Positions 1-9,672 of a stretch of 36,449 bases of DNA are shown here, in pieces. The stretch lies in NCBI GenBank assembly GCA_003151395.1, contig PLXJ01000010.1, forward strand, positions 1 to 36,449, given 5' to 3'. The stretch is from Actinomycetota bacterium. GTDB taxonomy: Bacteria; Actinomycetota; Actinomycetes; Nanopelagicales; Nanopelagicaceae. The position numbers were made by a program, and so were the translations under genes. Every line of letters starts with the position of its first letter. Within the stretch, counting starts at the first letter, position 1. Under the pieces are notes generated by a model that made no database searches, was not told the origin of the DNA, and saw nothing but the letters and a program-made list of their open reading frames with translations.

Positions 1-2
1 CG

Positions 3-176
3 CTGCCCGCTTCGCAGTTGGAAGCCCTAGCCAACCTCGAAAAAGACTCAGTTCTAAGTGATGGGTTGGGGGAGTTGATGCTCCGAGCCTTCCTTGCAAC
101 TCGCAGGGCCGAAGCCGCAAAAGCTGAACAGATGGGTGATAACTGGGCTCGATTGGAGACTTTCAGCACCTTTTAG
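3..176 (+). CDS. C-terminal fragment, probable glutamine synthetase-family protein (5' end outside window)
   Basis: An open frame enters from the left edge and ends at TAG 174-176, giving 57 residues. The tail starts LPASQLEALANLEKDSVL and contains the segment LRAFLATRRAEA. This resembles the C-terminal helix region of glutamine synthetase-like enzymes, where an LPxS..EAL..LE.D.VL...LG pattern is followed by a helix with an RAE motif. Active-site parts are outside the window, so the identity rests on this short tail alone. In many actinobacteria the gene before rpsO is ribF, and this tail does not look like RibF. A distinct GlnA-like ligase acting on another amine is equally possible. Confidence 0.5.
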   Translation: MPASQLEALANLEKDSVLSDGLGELMLRAFLATRRAEAAKAEQMGDNWARLETFSTF

Positions 177-308
177 GGCTAAATACGGTGATAAATCAAC
201 CGCGATTTCACCCCTCAGGTAACCCGCTGATAACCTTCGTCCACAAGCGAGAAGACGCGCCTTCGTGAATTACACCGAGGCCCTCGTGACAGTCAAAGGA
301 GTGCCGCC

Positions 309-578
309 ATGGCTTTAAAGCCAGCAGAGAAAAAAGAGATCATCGCAAAATACGGCGCTTCCGCCACTGATACTGGGAGCCCAGAGGCACAGATTGCCCT
401 GCTCTCGCGTCGTATCGAAGAAATTACCGAACACCTCAAGACTAATAAGAATGACCACCACAATCGTCGTGGGCTCTTGTTGTTGGTTGGTAAGCGTCGT
501 CGCCTCTTGCAATATCTTGCAAAGACAGATGTCACGCGCTACAGAGCGATTATCGAAAAGCTCGGTATTCGTCGTTAA
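309..578 (+). CDS. rpsO: 30S ribosomal protein S15
   Basis: The 89-residue product has the normal S15 length. It carries the family signatures [11 protein letters not shown] near residues 22-32 and the [18 protein letters not shown] block near residues 50-67, which binds the central domain of 16S rRNA in the small subunit. The start ATG follows the Shine-Dalgarno sequence AAAGGAG (295-301) at good spacing. It precedes pnp, the conserved bacterial rpsO-pnp arrangement, so the two are probably co-transcribed and separated by RNA processing in the 143-base spacer. In other bacteria S15 can repress its own mRNA; I cannot show that here. Confidence 0.97.
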   Translation: MALKPAEKKEIIAKYGASATDTGSPEAQIALLSRRIEEITEHLKTNKNDHHNRRGLLLLVGKRRRLLQYLAKTDVTRYRAIIEKLGIRR

Positions 579-596
579 TTAATAGAAATTAATTAA
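575..596 (+). repeat. Perfect all-A/T inverted repeat at the rpsO stop codon
   Basis: Nine bases at 575-583 (TTAATTAAT) are the exact reverse complement of 588-596, separated by the tetraloop AGAA. The left arm includes the rpsO stop codon. An all-A:U stem is weak, and the following bases (TTATAAAAAA) are not a U-run, so this is a poor intrinsic terminator. It could be a processing or 3'-end stabilising element, or simply part of an AT-rich promoter for pnp. Confidence 0.45.
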
Positions 597-613
597 TTAT
601 AAAAAATTAAAGT

Positions 614-704
614 CAACTCTCTCATTAGTTAATCGGTCCTCGGTAGTGGTTTACGGACACCGTGAACTTCGATCGAAGATCCGTTTCCTAATGTGAGAGA
701 GTTG
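614..704 (+). promoter_or_regulatory. Structured rpsO-pnp leader RNA (long stem with two inner hairpins; candidate RNase III site)
   Basis: CAACTCTCTCA (614-624) pairs perfectly with TGAGAGAGTTG (694-704), and TTAG (625-628) extends the stem with CTAA (688-691) past a two-base bulge, giving 15 pairs. Inside lie a second hairpin, where CGGTCC (634-639) pairs with GGACACCG (655-662), and a third, CTTC-GATC-GAAG (667-678), so the whole is a three-way junction. It ends 17 bases before the pnp start. In E. coli and Streptomyces, RNase III cleaves a stem between rpsO and pnp, and in E. coli this underlies PNPase autocontrol. The same role is inferred here from position and shape. Confidence 0.75.
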
Positions 705-721
705 AGAAATGGAGATGACCC

Positions 722-2932
722 ATGGAGGGTCCAGATGTTAAGTATGCCGTTGCAACAATTGATAACGGTAAGTATGGAAAGCGCGAGATTCGTTTTGAAA
801 CCGGTCGCCTAGCGCGTCAATCCGGGGGAACCGCAGTGGTTTACCTAGATGACGATTCAATGTTGCTCTCGGCAACAACCGCAGGAAAGCAACCGAAGGA
901 TCAATTCGATTTCTTCCCACTCACAGTCGATGTTGAAGAGCGTATGTACGCAGCAGGAAAGATCCCAGGATCATTCTTCCGCCGCGAAGGTCGCCCATCA
1001 GAAGATGCAATTCTCACCTGTCGTTTAATCGACCGCCCACTTCGCCCATCATTCGTCAAAGGTCTGCGCAATGAAGTGCAGGTAGTTGTCACCGTGATGG
1101 CTTTGAACCCAGATCATATGTACGACGTGCTTGCAATCAACGCAGCATCAATGTCTACACAACTCGCAGGTCTTCCATTCTCTGGTCCGATCGGTGGCGT
1201 ACGCGTCGCCTTGATCGACGGACAATGGGTTGCATTCCCAAATCATTCTGATTTGGAGAAGGCGGTCTTTGATATGGTCGTTGCAGGCTCCATCGCTGGA
1301 GACGACATTGCCGTCATTATGGTTGAAGCAGAAGCGACAACGCAGACCCTCAATCTCATCAAGGCAGGCGCACAGGCTCCTACCGAAGAGATCGTTGGCC
1401 AAGGGTTAGAGGCTGCAAAGCCATTTATCCGCGTGCTATGCGATGCACAGAATGAACTCGCTAAGGTTGCCGCAAAGCCAACCGGCGAATTTCCAGTTTT
1501 CCCTGATTATCAAGATGACGTTTATGCAGCAGTCGAAGCAGCAGCAGGAACACAGATTGCTGATGCGCTCACTATTGCTGGCAAGCAAGATCGCGAGACC
1601 AAACTCGATGAGATCAACGCTGTAATCAAGGAACATCTTGCTGCAGGTTTCGAAGGTCGCGAGAAAGAAGTTTCTGCCGCGATTCGTTCCGTAACAAAGA
1701 CGTCAGTTCGTCAACGCGTATTGCGCGACAAGATCCGTATCGATGGACGTGGAGTTCGCGATATTCGTGCGATTACCGCAGAAGTTGAGGTTATTCCTCG
1801 CGTTCACGGTTCTGCAATCTTCGAACGTGGAGAAACCCAGATTTTGGGAGTAACAACTCTTAACATGCTCAAGATGGAGCAACAGCTCGACACCTTGAGC
1901 CCGGAGAATCACAAGCGTTACATGCACAACTACAACTTCCCGCCTTACTCAGTCGGAGAAACTGGTCGTGTTGGATCACCTAAGCGCCGCGAAATCGGTC
2001 ATGGTGCTCTCGCTGAGCGTGCTTTGCTTCCAGTTCTTCCAACCCGCGAAGAATTCCCGTATGCAATTCGTCAAGTATCAGAAGCGCTCGGCTCCAATGG
2101 ATCAACATCCATGGGTTCGGTTTGCGCTTCGACCATGTCGCTCCTCAACGCAGGTGTGCCTCTCAAGGCCGCCGTGGCAGGTATCGCGATGGGCTTGATC
2201 TCTGATCTCGTCGATGGCAAGACCGAATATGTCGCACTTACCGACATCTTGGGTGCCGAAGATGCATTTGGAGATATGGATTTCAAGGTCGCCGGAACAA
2301 AAGAATTTGTTACTGCGCTACAACTTGATACCAAGCTTGATGGAATTCCTGCTTCTGTTCTCTCTGCCGCTTTGCTGCAGGCGAAGGAAGCGCGTCTTTA
2401 CATCCTAGACATCATGCACCAGGCAATTGATATGCCAGATGAGATGAGCCTCCTGGCTCCTCGCATTATTTCAATCAAGGTTCCAACAGAATTGATTGGC
2501 GCGATTATCGGTCCAAAGGGCAAGATGATTAACCAGATTCAAGATGAGACCGGGGCAGATATCACCATCGAAGATGATGGCACTATCTACATCGGCGCTC
2601 TTGAAGGTTCTCAAGCAGAGGCTGCAAAGGCAATGATTGAAGCGATCGCTAATCCGGTAATTCCAAAGGTCGGAGAGCGTTACAACGGTAGCGTTGTGAA
2701 ACTTGCTACATTCGGAGCCTTTATCTCATTGGTTCCTGGTAAAGATGGCTTGCTCCACATCTCGCAGATTCGCAAGATGCACGGCGGAAAGCGCATCGAA
2801 AACCTTGAGGAAGTTATGAAGGTTGGCGACAAGATTGAAGTTGAGATCAATGAGATCGATCCAAAGGGCAAGTTCTCCTTGGTTCCTGTTCTCGCTGATG
2901 GATCAACTCCAACTGACGCACCAGCCGAATAA
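722..2932 (+). CDS. pnp: Polyribonucleotide nucleotidyltransferase (PNPase)
   Basis: PNPase degrades RNA 3' to 5' using phosphate and can add tails; in actinobacteria it also makes or degrades (p)ppGpp-related nucleotides in some species. The 736-residue product begins [16 protein letters not shown], close to other actinobacterial PNPases, which supports this start. It has two RNase PH-like domains: the first carries [22 protein letters not shown] and [21 protein letters not shown], the second [13 protein letters not shown] and the catalytic-type [22 protein letters not shown] domain ([13 protein letters not shown]) and an S1 domain (DGLLHISQI) follow. A GGAG lies 7 bases before the ATG. The leader structure suggests autoregulation. 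Confidence 0.97.
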   Translation: MEGPDVKYAVATIDNGKYGKREIRFETGRLARQSGGTAVVYLDDDSMLLSATTAGKQPKDQFDFFPLTVDVEERMYAAGKIPGSFFRREGRPSEDAILTCRLIDRPLRPSFVKGLRNEVQVVVTVMALNPDHMYDVLAINAASMSTQLAGLPFSGPIGGVRVALIDGQWVAFPNHSDLEKAVFDMVVAGSIAGDDIAVIMVEAEATTQTLNLIKAGAQAPTEEIVGQGLEAAKPFIRVLCDAQNELAKVAAKPTGEFPVFPDYQDDVYAAVEAAAGTQIADALTIAGKQDRETKLDEINAVIKEHLAAGFEGREKEVSAAIRSVTKTSVRQRVLRDKIRIDGRGVRDIRAITAEVEVIPRVHGSAIFERGETQILGVTTLNMLKMEQQLDTLSPENHKRYMHNYNFPPYSVGETGRVGSPKRREIGHGALAERALLPVLPTREEFPYAIRQVSEALGSNGSTSMGSVCASTMSLLNAGVPLKAAVAGIAMGLISDLVDGKTEYVALTDILGAEDAFGDMDFKVAGTKEFVTALQLDTKLDGIPASVLSAALLQAKEARLYILDIMHQAIDMPDEMSLLAPRIISIKVPTELIGAIIGPKGKMINQIQDETGADITIEDDGTIYIGALEGSQAEAAKAMIEAIANPVIPKVGERYNGSVVKLATFGAFISLVPGKDGLLHISQIRKMHGGKRIENLEEVMKVGDKIEVEINEIDPKGKFSLVPVLADGSTPTDAPAE

Positions 2933-2939
2933 GTAATTA

Positions 2940-4957
<2,018 letters not shown>

Positions 4958-5001
4958 AATTCTGCTATCTAAATAATTCGAAGCGAGACAAAGGATTTAA
5001 A

Positions 5002-5256
5002 ATGGCTGCTCAAATTACTATGTACACAGCTGACTGGTGCGGCGATTGCCGACGCTCCAAAGCCTACCTAACTGCTAAAAAAGTTGAAGTCAATTACATT
5101 GACATAGAAGCTGATAAAGTCGCATCAGATAAGGTAATTGAAATTAATGGCGGATTGCGTTCCATTCCAGTCATCATGTTCCCAGATGGAACTCACCTGA
5201 CCGAGCCTTCTGATAAGGATTTAGAGGCAAAACTTATGTCGTTGGCAATTCTCTAA
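5002..5256 (+). CDS. Mycoredoxin-like glutaredoxin-fold protein with CGDC active site
   Basis: The 84-residue protein is a small thioredoxin-fold oxidoreductase. The redox motif is C13-G-D-C16 in the context ADWCGDCRRSK, and the cis-proline loop is RSIPVIMF, followed by the G-T-x-L-T-x-P-S-D tail seen in actinobacterial mycoredoxins. Mycoredoxin-1 reduces mycothiol mixed disulfides and usually has CGYC; here Asp replaces Tyr, a variant also found in related glutaredoxin-like families. The ATG follows AAAGGA (4991-4996). The gene overlaps the convergent azlD by four bases. Mycothiol as partner is inferred from lineage only. Confidence 0.85.
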   Translation: MAAQITMYTADWCGDCRRSKAYLTAKKVEVNYIDIEADKVASDKVIEINGGLRSIPVIMFPDGTHLTEPSDKDLEAKLMSLAIL

Positions 5257-5564
5257 TTATTTAAGCGATAAACAATCGCAGAAGTTGCCATTGCCCCGAC
5301 AACGACGACGGGGAATGGCAATTTTGCTGTCAAGGCAACAATCGCCACCGTTATTCCAGCCAAACGATGATCGACAACAAATTTAGTTTTGGTAGTAAAT
5401 GCCTGCATGGCTACGAGGGAACTCAATAACACAATCGGAATCAAATTAGTGATCCGTTGAACCCGCGGGTGGGCTAACCAGATTTCGGGAATTGAATGGC
5501 CGATATATTTGATGCCATAGCAAAGGACACTAGTTACGATTACTGCAATCCATTGTGAGTTCAT
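5253..5564 (-). CDS. AzlD-family branched-chain amino acid exporter small subunit
   Basis: The 103-residue protein is almost entirely hydrophobic with about four membrane segments (for example WIAVIVTSVLCYGIKYIG and LIPIVLLSSLVAMQAF), matching the size and layout of AzlD/BrnE proteins. These form a two-part exporter with AzlC for branched-chain amino acids and similar compounds. The start ATG (5564-5562) directly abuts the TAA stop of the upstream azlC-like gene (5567-5565), a tight two-gene operon. The last four bases overlap the 3' end of the convergent mycoredoxin-like gene. Confidence 0.88.
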   Translation of the reverse strand: MNSQWIAVIVTSVLCYGIKYIGHSIPEIWLAHPRVQRITNLIPIVLLSSLVAMQAFTTKTKFVVDHRLAGITVAIVALTAKLPFPVVVVGAMATSAIVYRLNN

Positions 5565-6227
5565 TTAGTTCCACCCCACAATGGCTGCGATAAAGACGGT
5601 GGAGATAATGGGTACGCCCGCAGGCACCAATTCAGTAATGGAAAGTGCCCAAGTGAAGGCGAGCAAGCCGGCGATCAGGGGCTTGCGCTCTTTGAGGCGG
5701 GGAAAGAGCACGGCGCAGAAAATTGCGGGAGAGGCGACATCCAGTCCCCATGCTGAGGTATCACCGATAGCTTTTGCGCCTAGCGCGCCAATGAGCGTAA
5801 ATAAATTCCAGAAGAAGAAGACACCTACTCCGGTGTACCAGAAAGCAGTTTTCTGATCCTCGGGATTTGTTTGGGCGATGGCGACTCCGGTGGATTCATC
5901 GATCGTTATCTGTGCCGCTAGGGCTCGCTTCACGCCTTTGAGCTTGAGGATTTGTGCCATGCGCACGCCATAGAGGCCGTTTCGACCACCGAGGAAGGTA
6001 CCGGTGATAATCGCACTCAGCGGACTTCCCCCAGCGCTCATGACCGCGACTAAAGAAAATTGTGAGGCGCCAGAAAAAAGTACTAAGGAGAGGAAGCAGG
6101 CTTGCGCGACCGAGAAATGATCGGCTACGGCAACTGCGCCGAAGGCCACCCCTGCGGCGCCTACGGCTAACCCAACGCTGAGGGAGTCGCGCTTCACTGA
6201 CACGCCGATATTCTGCCCTAATCCCAA
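5565..6227 (-). CDS. AzlC-family branched-chain amino acid exporter large subunit
   Basis: The 220-residue inner-membrane protein has the AzlC/BrnF pattern: an early SLSVGLAVGAAGVAFGAVAV segment, the GASQFSLVAVMSAGGSP motif and the GRNGLYGVRMAQIL region. With the adjacent AzlD-like protein it should export leucine, isoleucine, valine or related amino acids. The apparent start is TTG at 6227; the GTG at residue 9 (6203) is an alternative, and neither has a strong Shine-Dalgarno sequence. Only 32 bases separate it from the divergent thyX, so both promoters must overlap or intrude into coding sequence. No Lrp-type regulator is adjacent. Confidence 0.88.
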   Translation of the reverse strand: MGLGQNIGVSVKRDSLSVGLAVGAAGVAFGAVAVADHFSVAQACFLSLVLFSGASQFSLVAVMSAGGSPLSAIITGTFLGGRNGLYGVRMAQILKLKGVKRALAAQITIDESTGVAIAQTNPEDQKTAFWYTGVGVFFFWNLFTLIGALGAKAIGDTSAWGLDVASPAIFCAVLFPRLKERKPLIAGLLAFTWALSITELVPAGVPIISTVFIAAIVGWN

Positions 6228-6259
6228 TCGACATGGGTACCAATAGATAAGGTCGTTAC

Positions 6260-7006
6260 ATGAGTTCAGGAACCTTCAAACAGCAAGAGCACTTTGAAAT
6301 TAATTTCCGCGATGACATGACCGTCGAACTTGTTAAAGCTAGTGCGAGTGATTCGGATGTTATTTGGGCCGCCCGAGTATCAACGGCTGGAGAGAATTCT
6401 CTCGACGATGTCGATGCCGACCCATCTCGCTCTGAAGGTCTCATCAATTACCTCGCTCGCGAACGGCATGGTTCACCTTTCGAGCACACGTCCATGACTT
6501 TTTTTATCTCCGCTCCGATCTTTGTCTTTCGTGAATTCATGCGCCATCGGATCGCTTCATATAATGAGGAATCTGGACGCTATCGGGAGCTTCGACCTAA
6601 TTTCTATATCCCGAGCAAAGAGCGCAAATTGGTGCAAATTGGAAAAGCTGGGGCCTACACATTTATTGACGGAACCGATGAACAGTATGAGATAACCGTT
6701 AACGCAATTAAAGAGAGTTGTACAGTTGCATACGAAAACTATAAGAAAATGTTGGACGCGGGTGTGGCTCGAGAAGTTGCTCGGGCAGTATTACCGGTCG
6801 GTCTGTATTCATCCATGTATGTGACGATGAATGCGCGTGCCCTTATGAATTTCTTGTCGTTACGCACCTCTCATGAAGGATCACATTTTCCGAGCTATCC
6901 GCAGCGGGAAATTGAGATGGTTGCCGAGAAAATGGAGCAACATTTTGCAACTTTAATGCCGCTAACACACGGGGCGTTTCAAAAGTCTGGACGGGTAGCC
7001 CCGTAG
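6260..7006 (+). CDS. thyX: FAD-dependent thymidylate synthase
   Basis: ThyX methylates dUMP to dTMP using methylenetetrahydrofolate, FAD and NADPH, leaving tetrahydrofolate rather than dihydrofolate. The 248-residue product shows the diagnostic RHRxxSxNExSxRY motif as RHRIASYNEESGRY starting at residue 95, with the GSPFEHTSMTFFI segment before it and the ARAVLPVGLYSSMYVTMNARALMNFLSLR region after it. AAGG (6246-6249) lies upstream of the ATG. It heads the conserved actinobacterial order thyX-dapA-RNase J-ftsK. No ThyA is present in this window. Confidence 0.97.
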   Translation: MSSGTFKQQEHFEINFRDDMTVELVKASASDSDVIWAARVSTAGENSLDDVDADPSRSEGLINYLARERHGSPFEHTSMTFFISAPIFVFREFMRHRIASYNEESGRYRELRPNFYIPSKERKLVQIGKAGAYTFIDGTDEQYEITVNAIKESCTVAYENYKKMLDAGVAREVARAVLPVGLYSSMYVTMNARALMNFLSLRTSHEGSHFPSYPQREIEMVAEKMEQHFATLMPLTHGAFQKSGRVAP

Positions 7007-7012
7007 TCGCGA

Positions 7013-7018
7013 TAGGGT
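7013..7018 (+). promoter_or_regulatory. Possible -10 element for leaderless dapA transcript
   Basis: TAGGGT, which fits the actinobacterial TAnnnT -10 pattern, ends seven bases before the dapA ATG at 7026. A transcript from it would start at or next to the start codon, and dapA has no Shine-Dalgarno sequence. No convincing -35 hexamer is visible, so this is tentative. Confidence 0.35.
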
Positions 7019-7025
7019 TAGCACC

Positions 7026-7940
7026 ATGTCCAGCTCGCATAAACAGACGACCCAGATAGCGGCGCCTTTTGGCCGTTTGATCACCGCGATGGTGACCCCA
7101 TTTCAAAAAGATGGATCGATTCACTGGGACGGCGTCGCAAAAATAGCTGAACATCTTGCCAATAGTGGTCACGACGCAATTGCAGTAAATGGCACCACGG
7201 GCGAAGCCCCAACCACAAAGACTTCAGAGAAGCTTGAGATCATCCGAGTCGTCAAAAGCACGGTCGGAGATCGCGTAAAGGTTCTAACTGGTGCCGGAGA
7301 TAACGAAACCGCCTACACCGTGGAACAAGCCAAACGGTGCGCCGAACTTGGGGTAGATGGCCTTTTGATAGTTACGCCGTATTACAACAAGCCACCGCAA
7401 GAAGGAATCGAAGCGCATTTTAAGGCAGTTGCGGCGGCGACAGATGTACCAATAATGATGTATGACATTCCAGGAAGGACCGGTGTCCCGATTGAAGAGG
7501 ACACGATCTGCCGATTAGCCGAGGTTAAAAATATCGTGGCTCTGAAAGATGCTAAAGGAAATCCGGCATCGACTTCTTGGGTCATTAAGCGAACGGGATT
7601 ACCCGTCTATTCAGGTGACGACATTCTCAATTTGCCACTCCTCAGCGTTGGAGCAGTTGGATTTGTATCAGTGTGCGGCCACGTCGTTGGTAACCAACTT
7701 AAGGCCATGCTCGACGCTTGGTTTGCGGGCGACGCGACACGAGCTCTAGAAATTCATCAAGAATTATTACCGGTATTCACCGGAACCTTCCGTACCCAAG
7801 GTGCGATATTGACTAAGGCAGCGCTCACAATGCTCGGCCTACCTGGTGGATTTACACGTTTACCACTTGTCGATGCCACCGATGCGCAGATTGCGCAGTT
7901 GCGGGAGGACCTTCGACAAGGCGGAGTTGTACCTAACTAA
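7026..7940 (+). CDS. dapA: 4-hydroxy-tetrahydrodipicolinate synthase
   Basis: DapA condenses pyruvate with aspartate semialdehyde, committing carbon to diaminopimelate and lysine. The 304-residue TIM-barrel protein has the substrate loop GTTGEAPT, the YYNKPP motif near residues 119-124 with the catalytic tyrosine, and the Schiff-base lysine K174 in ALKDAKGNP. Length is usual. The start ATG lies 19 bases after thyX and lacks a ribosome-binding site, which fits a leaderless or coupled start. Its stop overlaps the RNase J start by one base (TAATG). Confidence 0.97.
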   Translation: MSSSHKQTTQIAAPFGRLITAMVTPFQKDGSIHWDGVAKIAEHLANSGHDAIAVNGTTGEAPTTKTSEKLEIIRVVKSTVGDRVKVLTGAGDNETAYTVEQAKRCAELGVDGLLIVTPYYNKPPQEGIEAHFKAVAAATDVPIMMYDIPGRTGVPIEEDTICRLAEVKNIVALKDAKGNPASTSWVIKRTGLPVYSGDDILNLPLLSVGAVGFVSVCGHVVGNQLKAMLDAWFAGDATRALEIHQELLPVFTGTFRTQGAILTKAALTMLGLPGGFTRLPLVDATDAQIAQLREDLRQGGVVPN

Positions 7941-9622
7941 TGAATCATCCACATCCCGATTTACCCTATCCAGCTAAGTTAGCTCCTAAGACACTGCGTA
8001 TTGTTTCGCTAGGTGGCTTGGGTGAAATAGGTCGCAACATGACCGTCTTTGAAATTGCGGGCAAATTACTAATTGTTGACTGCGGAGTCCTCTTTCCCGA
8101 GGAGAGCCAGCCCGGCATTGATTTGATTCTTCCTGATTTTTCTTACATCAGAGATCGCTTACAAGACGTAGTTGCTATTGCCCTCACACACGGCCACGAA
8201 GATCACATCGGTGCGGTTCCCTATCTCTTGAAGGAACGCTCTGATATTCCGGTGATTGGATCTAAATTAACTTTGGCATTTACTGAAGCGAAACTAAAGG
8301 AGCGCCGGATTACCGCGCCGATGGTTGAAGTAAAAGCAGGAATGAAGCAGACCTTCGGTCCCTTTGAACTTGAATTTATTGCTGTCAATCACTCGATTCC
8401 AGATGCGCTTGCTGTCGCTATTCGCACTGAAGCAGGTCTTGTCCTTGCTACAGGTGATTTCAAAATGGATCAACTACCTTTAGATGGTCGCATTACCGAT
8501 CTTGCTGCCTTCGCCAGGTTGGGTGAAGAAGGTGTTGACCTCTTTATGGTGGACTCCACGAATGCAGATGTTCCTGGTTTTACAACATCTGAACGTGAGA
8601 TCATGCCGACCCTCGATAGAATTTTTCGTGCAACAGAGCGCCGTGTGATTGTTGCTTCCTTCGCCTCCCACGTGCACCGAGTTCAACAGATCATGATGAT
8701 CGCAGCACAACACAACCGCAAGGTTGCCTTTATCGGTCGTAGCATGGTCCGAAACATGAAACTTGCGCAGGATTTGGGCTATCTCGATGTACCAGCAGGT
8801 TTGGTGATTGACGCAAAGAATATTGATGATGCTGGCGATAACATCGTCTTAATCTGTACGGGTTCACAAGGAGAGCCACTTGCGGCCTTATCTCGAATGG
8901 CAAATGGCGAACATCAGATACAAGTGGGCAAAGGCGATACCGTCGTGCTCGCGTCTTCGCTGATTCCAGGCAACGAGAATCCAGTTTTTAGAGTAATAAA
9001 TGAACTCACTCGTTTTGGAGCAACCGTTGTTCATAAAGGCAACGCGCTTGTTCATGTTTCCGGTCACGCTGCTGCCGGAGAACTGCTTTATTGCTACAAC
9101 ATTGTGAAGCCAAAGAACGTGATGCCGATTCATGGCGAGTGGCGGCATATGCGGGCGAATGCAGAACTTGCTATAAAGACCGGGGTTCCACGCACTAATA
9201 CCATCGTCGTTGACAATGGAATTGTTGTTGATGTTCATGATGGTTACGCTGATATTGCTGGAGCAATTCCAGTTGGCTTTGTTTATGTCGATGGGCAGAG
9301 CATCGGGGAAATCACGGAAAGCTCGCTCAAGGATCGTCGTATCTTGGGTGAAGAGGGATTTATCTCTGTTGTTGTAGTGGTTGATTCTCAAAGTGGCAAA
9401 ATCGTGGCGGGTCCTGACATTCATGCCCGCGGATTCACCGAAGATAAAGCGCTCTTTGATGAGGTCAAGGGAATGATTGAAAAAGCTCTTGCCACTTCTG
9501 TTGCTAACGGAATTAACGGCACACACCAACTTGCGCAAGTCGTACGTCGCACCGTCGGAAGTTGGGTTGGTGAGGAACATCGCCGCAAGCCAATGATCAT
9601 CCCTGTTGTTATTGAGGTATGA
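7940..9622 (+). CDS. rnj: Ribonuclease J
   Basis: RNase J is a metallo-beta-lactamase-fold nuclease with 5'-to-3' exonuclease and endonuclease activity in mRNA decay and rRNA maturation. The 560-residue protein has the metal motif HGHEDH at residues 84-89, the GLGEIGRNM start, the TGDFK metal-site loop, the beta-CASP segment VIVASFASHVHRVQQI, and the C-terminal HVSGHA and PIHGEWRH metal and phosphate motifs. The dapA-rnj adjacency is standard in actinobacteria. With pnp in the same window it covers both decay directions. No long N- or C-terminal extension is seen. Confidence 0.96.
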   Translation: MNHPHPDLPYPAKLAPKTLRIVSLGGLGEIGRNMTVFEIAGKLLIVDCGVLFPEESQPGIDLILPDFSYIRDRLQDVVAIALTHGHEDHIGAVPYLLKERSDIPVIGSKLTLAFTEAKLKERRITAPMVEVKAGMKQTFGPFELEFIAVNHSIPDALAVAIRTEAGLVLATGDFKMDQLPLDGRITDLAAFARLGEEGVDLFMVDSTNADVPGFTTSEREIMPTLDRIFRATERRVIVASFASHVHRVQQIMMIAAQHNRKVAFIGRSMVRNMKLAQDLGYLDVPAGLVIDAKNIDDAGDNIVLICTGSQGEPLAALSRMANGEHQIQVGKGDTVVLASSLIPGNENPVFRVINELTRFGATVVHKGNALVHVSGHAAAGELLYCYNIVKPKNVMPIHGEWRHMRANAELAIKTGVPRTNTIVVDNGIVVDVHDGYADIAGAIPVGFVYVDGQSIGEITESSLKDRRILGEEGFISVVVVVDSQSGKIVAGPDIHARGFTEDKALFDEVKGMIEKALATSVANGINGTHQLAQVVRRTVGSWVGEEHRRKPMIIPVVIEV

Positions 9623-9672
9623 CGGCGCGCCGATCAGCGGCTCAACTCGCTTTTCTTTACGCTTAGAGCGCT

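Noticed and set aside
8888-9580. Long minus-strand open frame (230 codons) opposite rnj
   Set aside because: It lies wholly inside the well-conserved RNase J gene, has no recognisable domain, and is explained by codon bias of the true frame.
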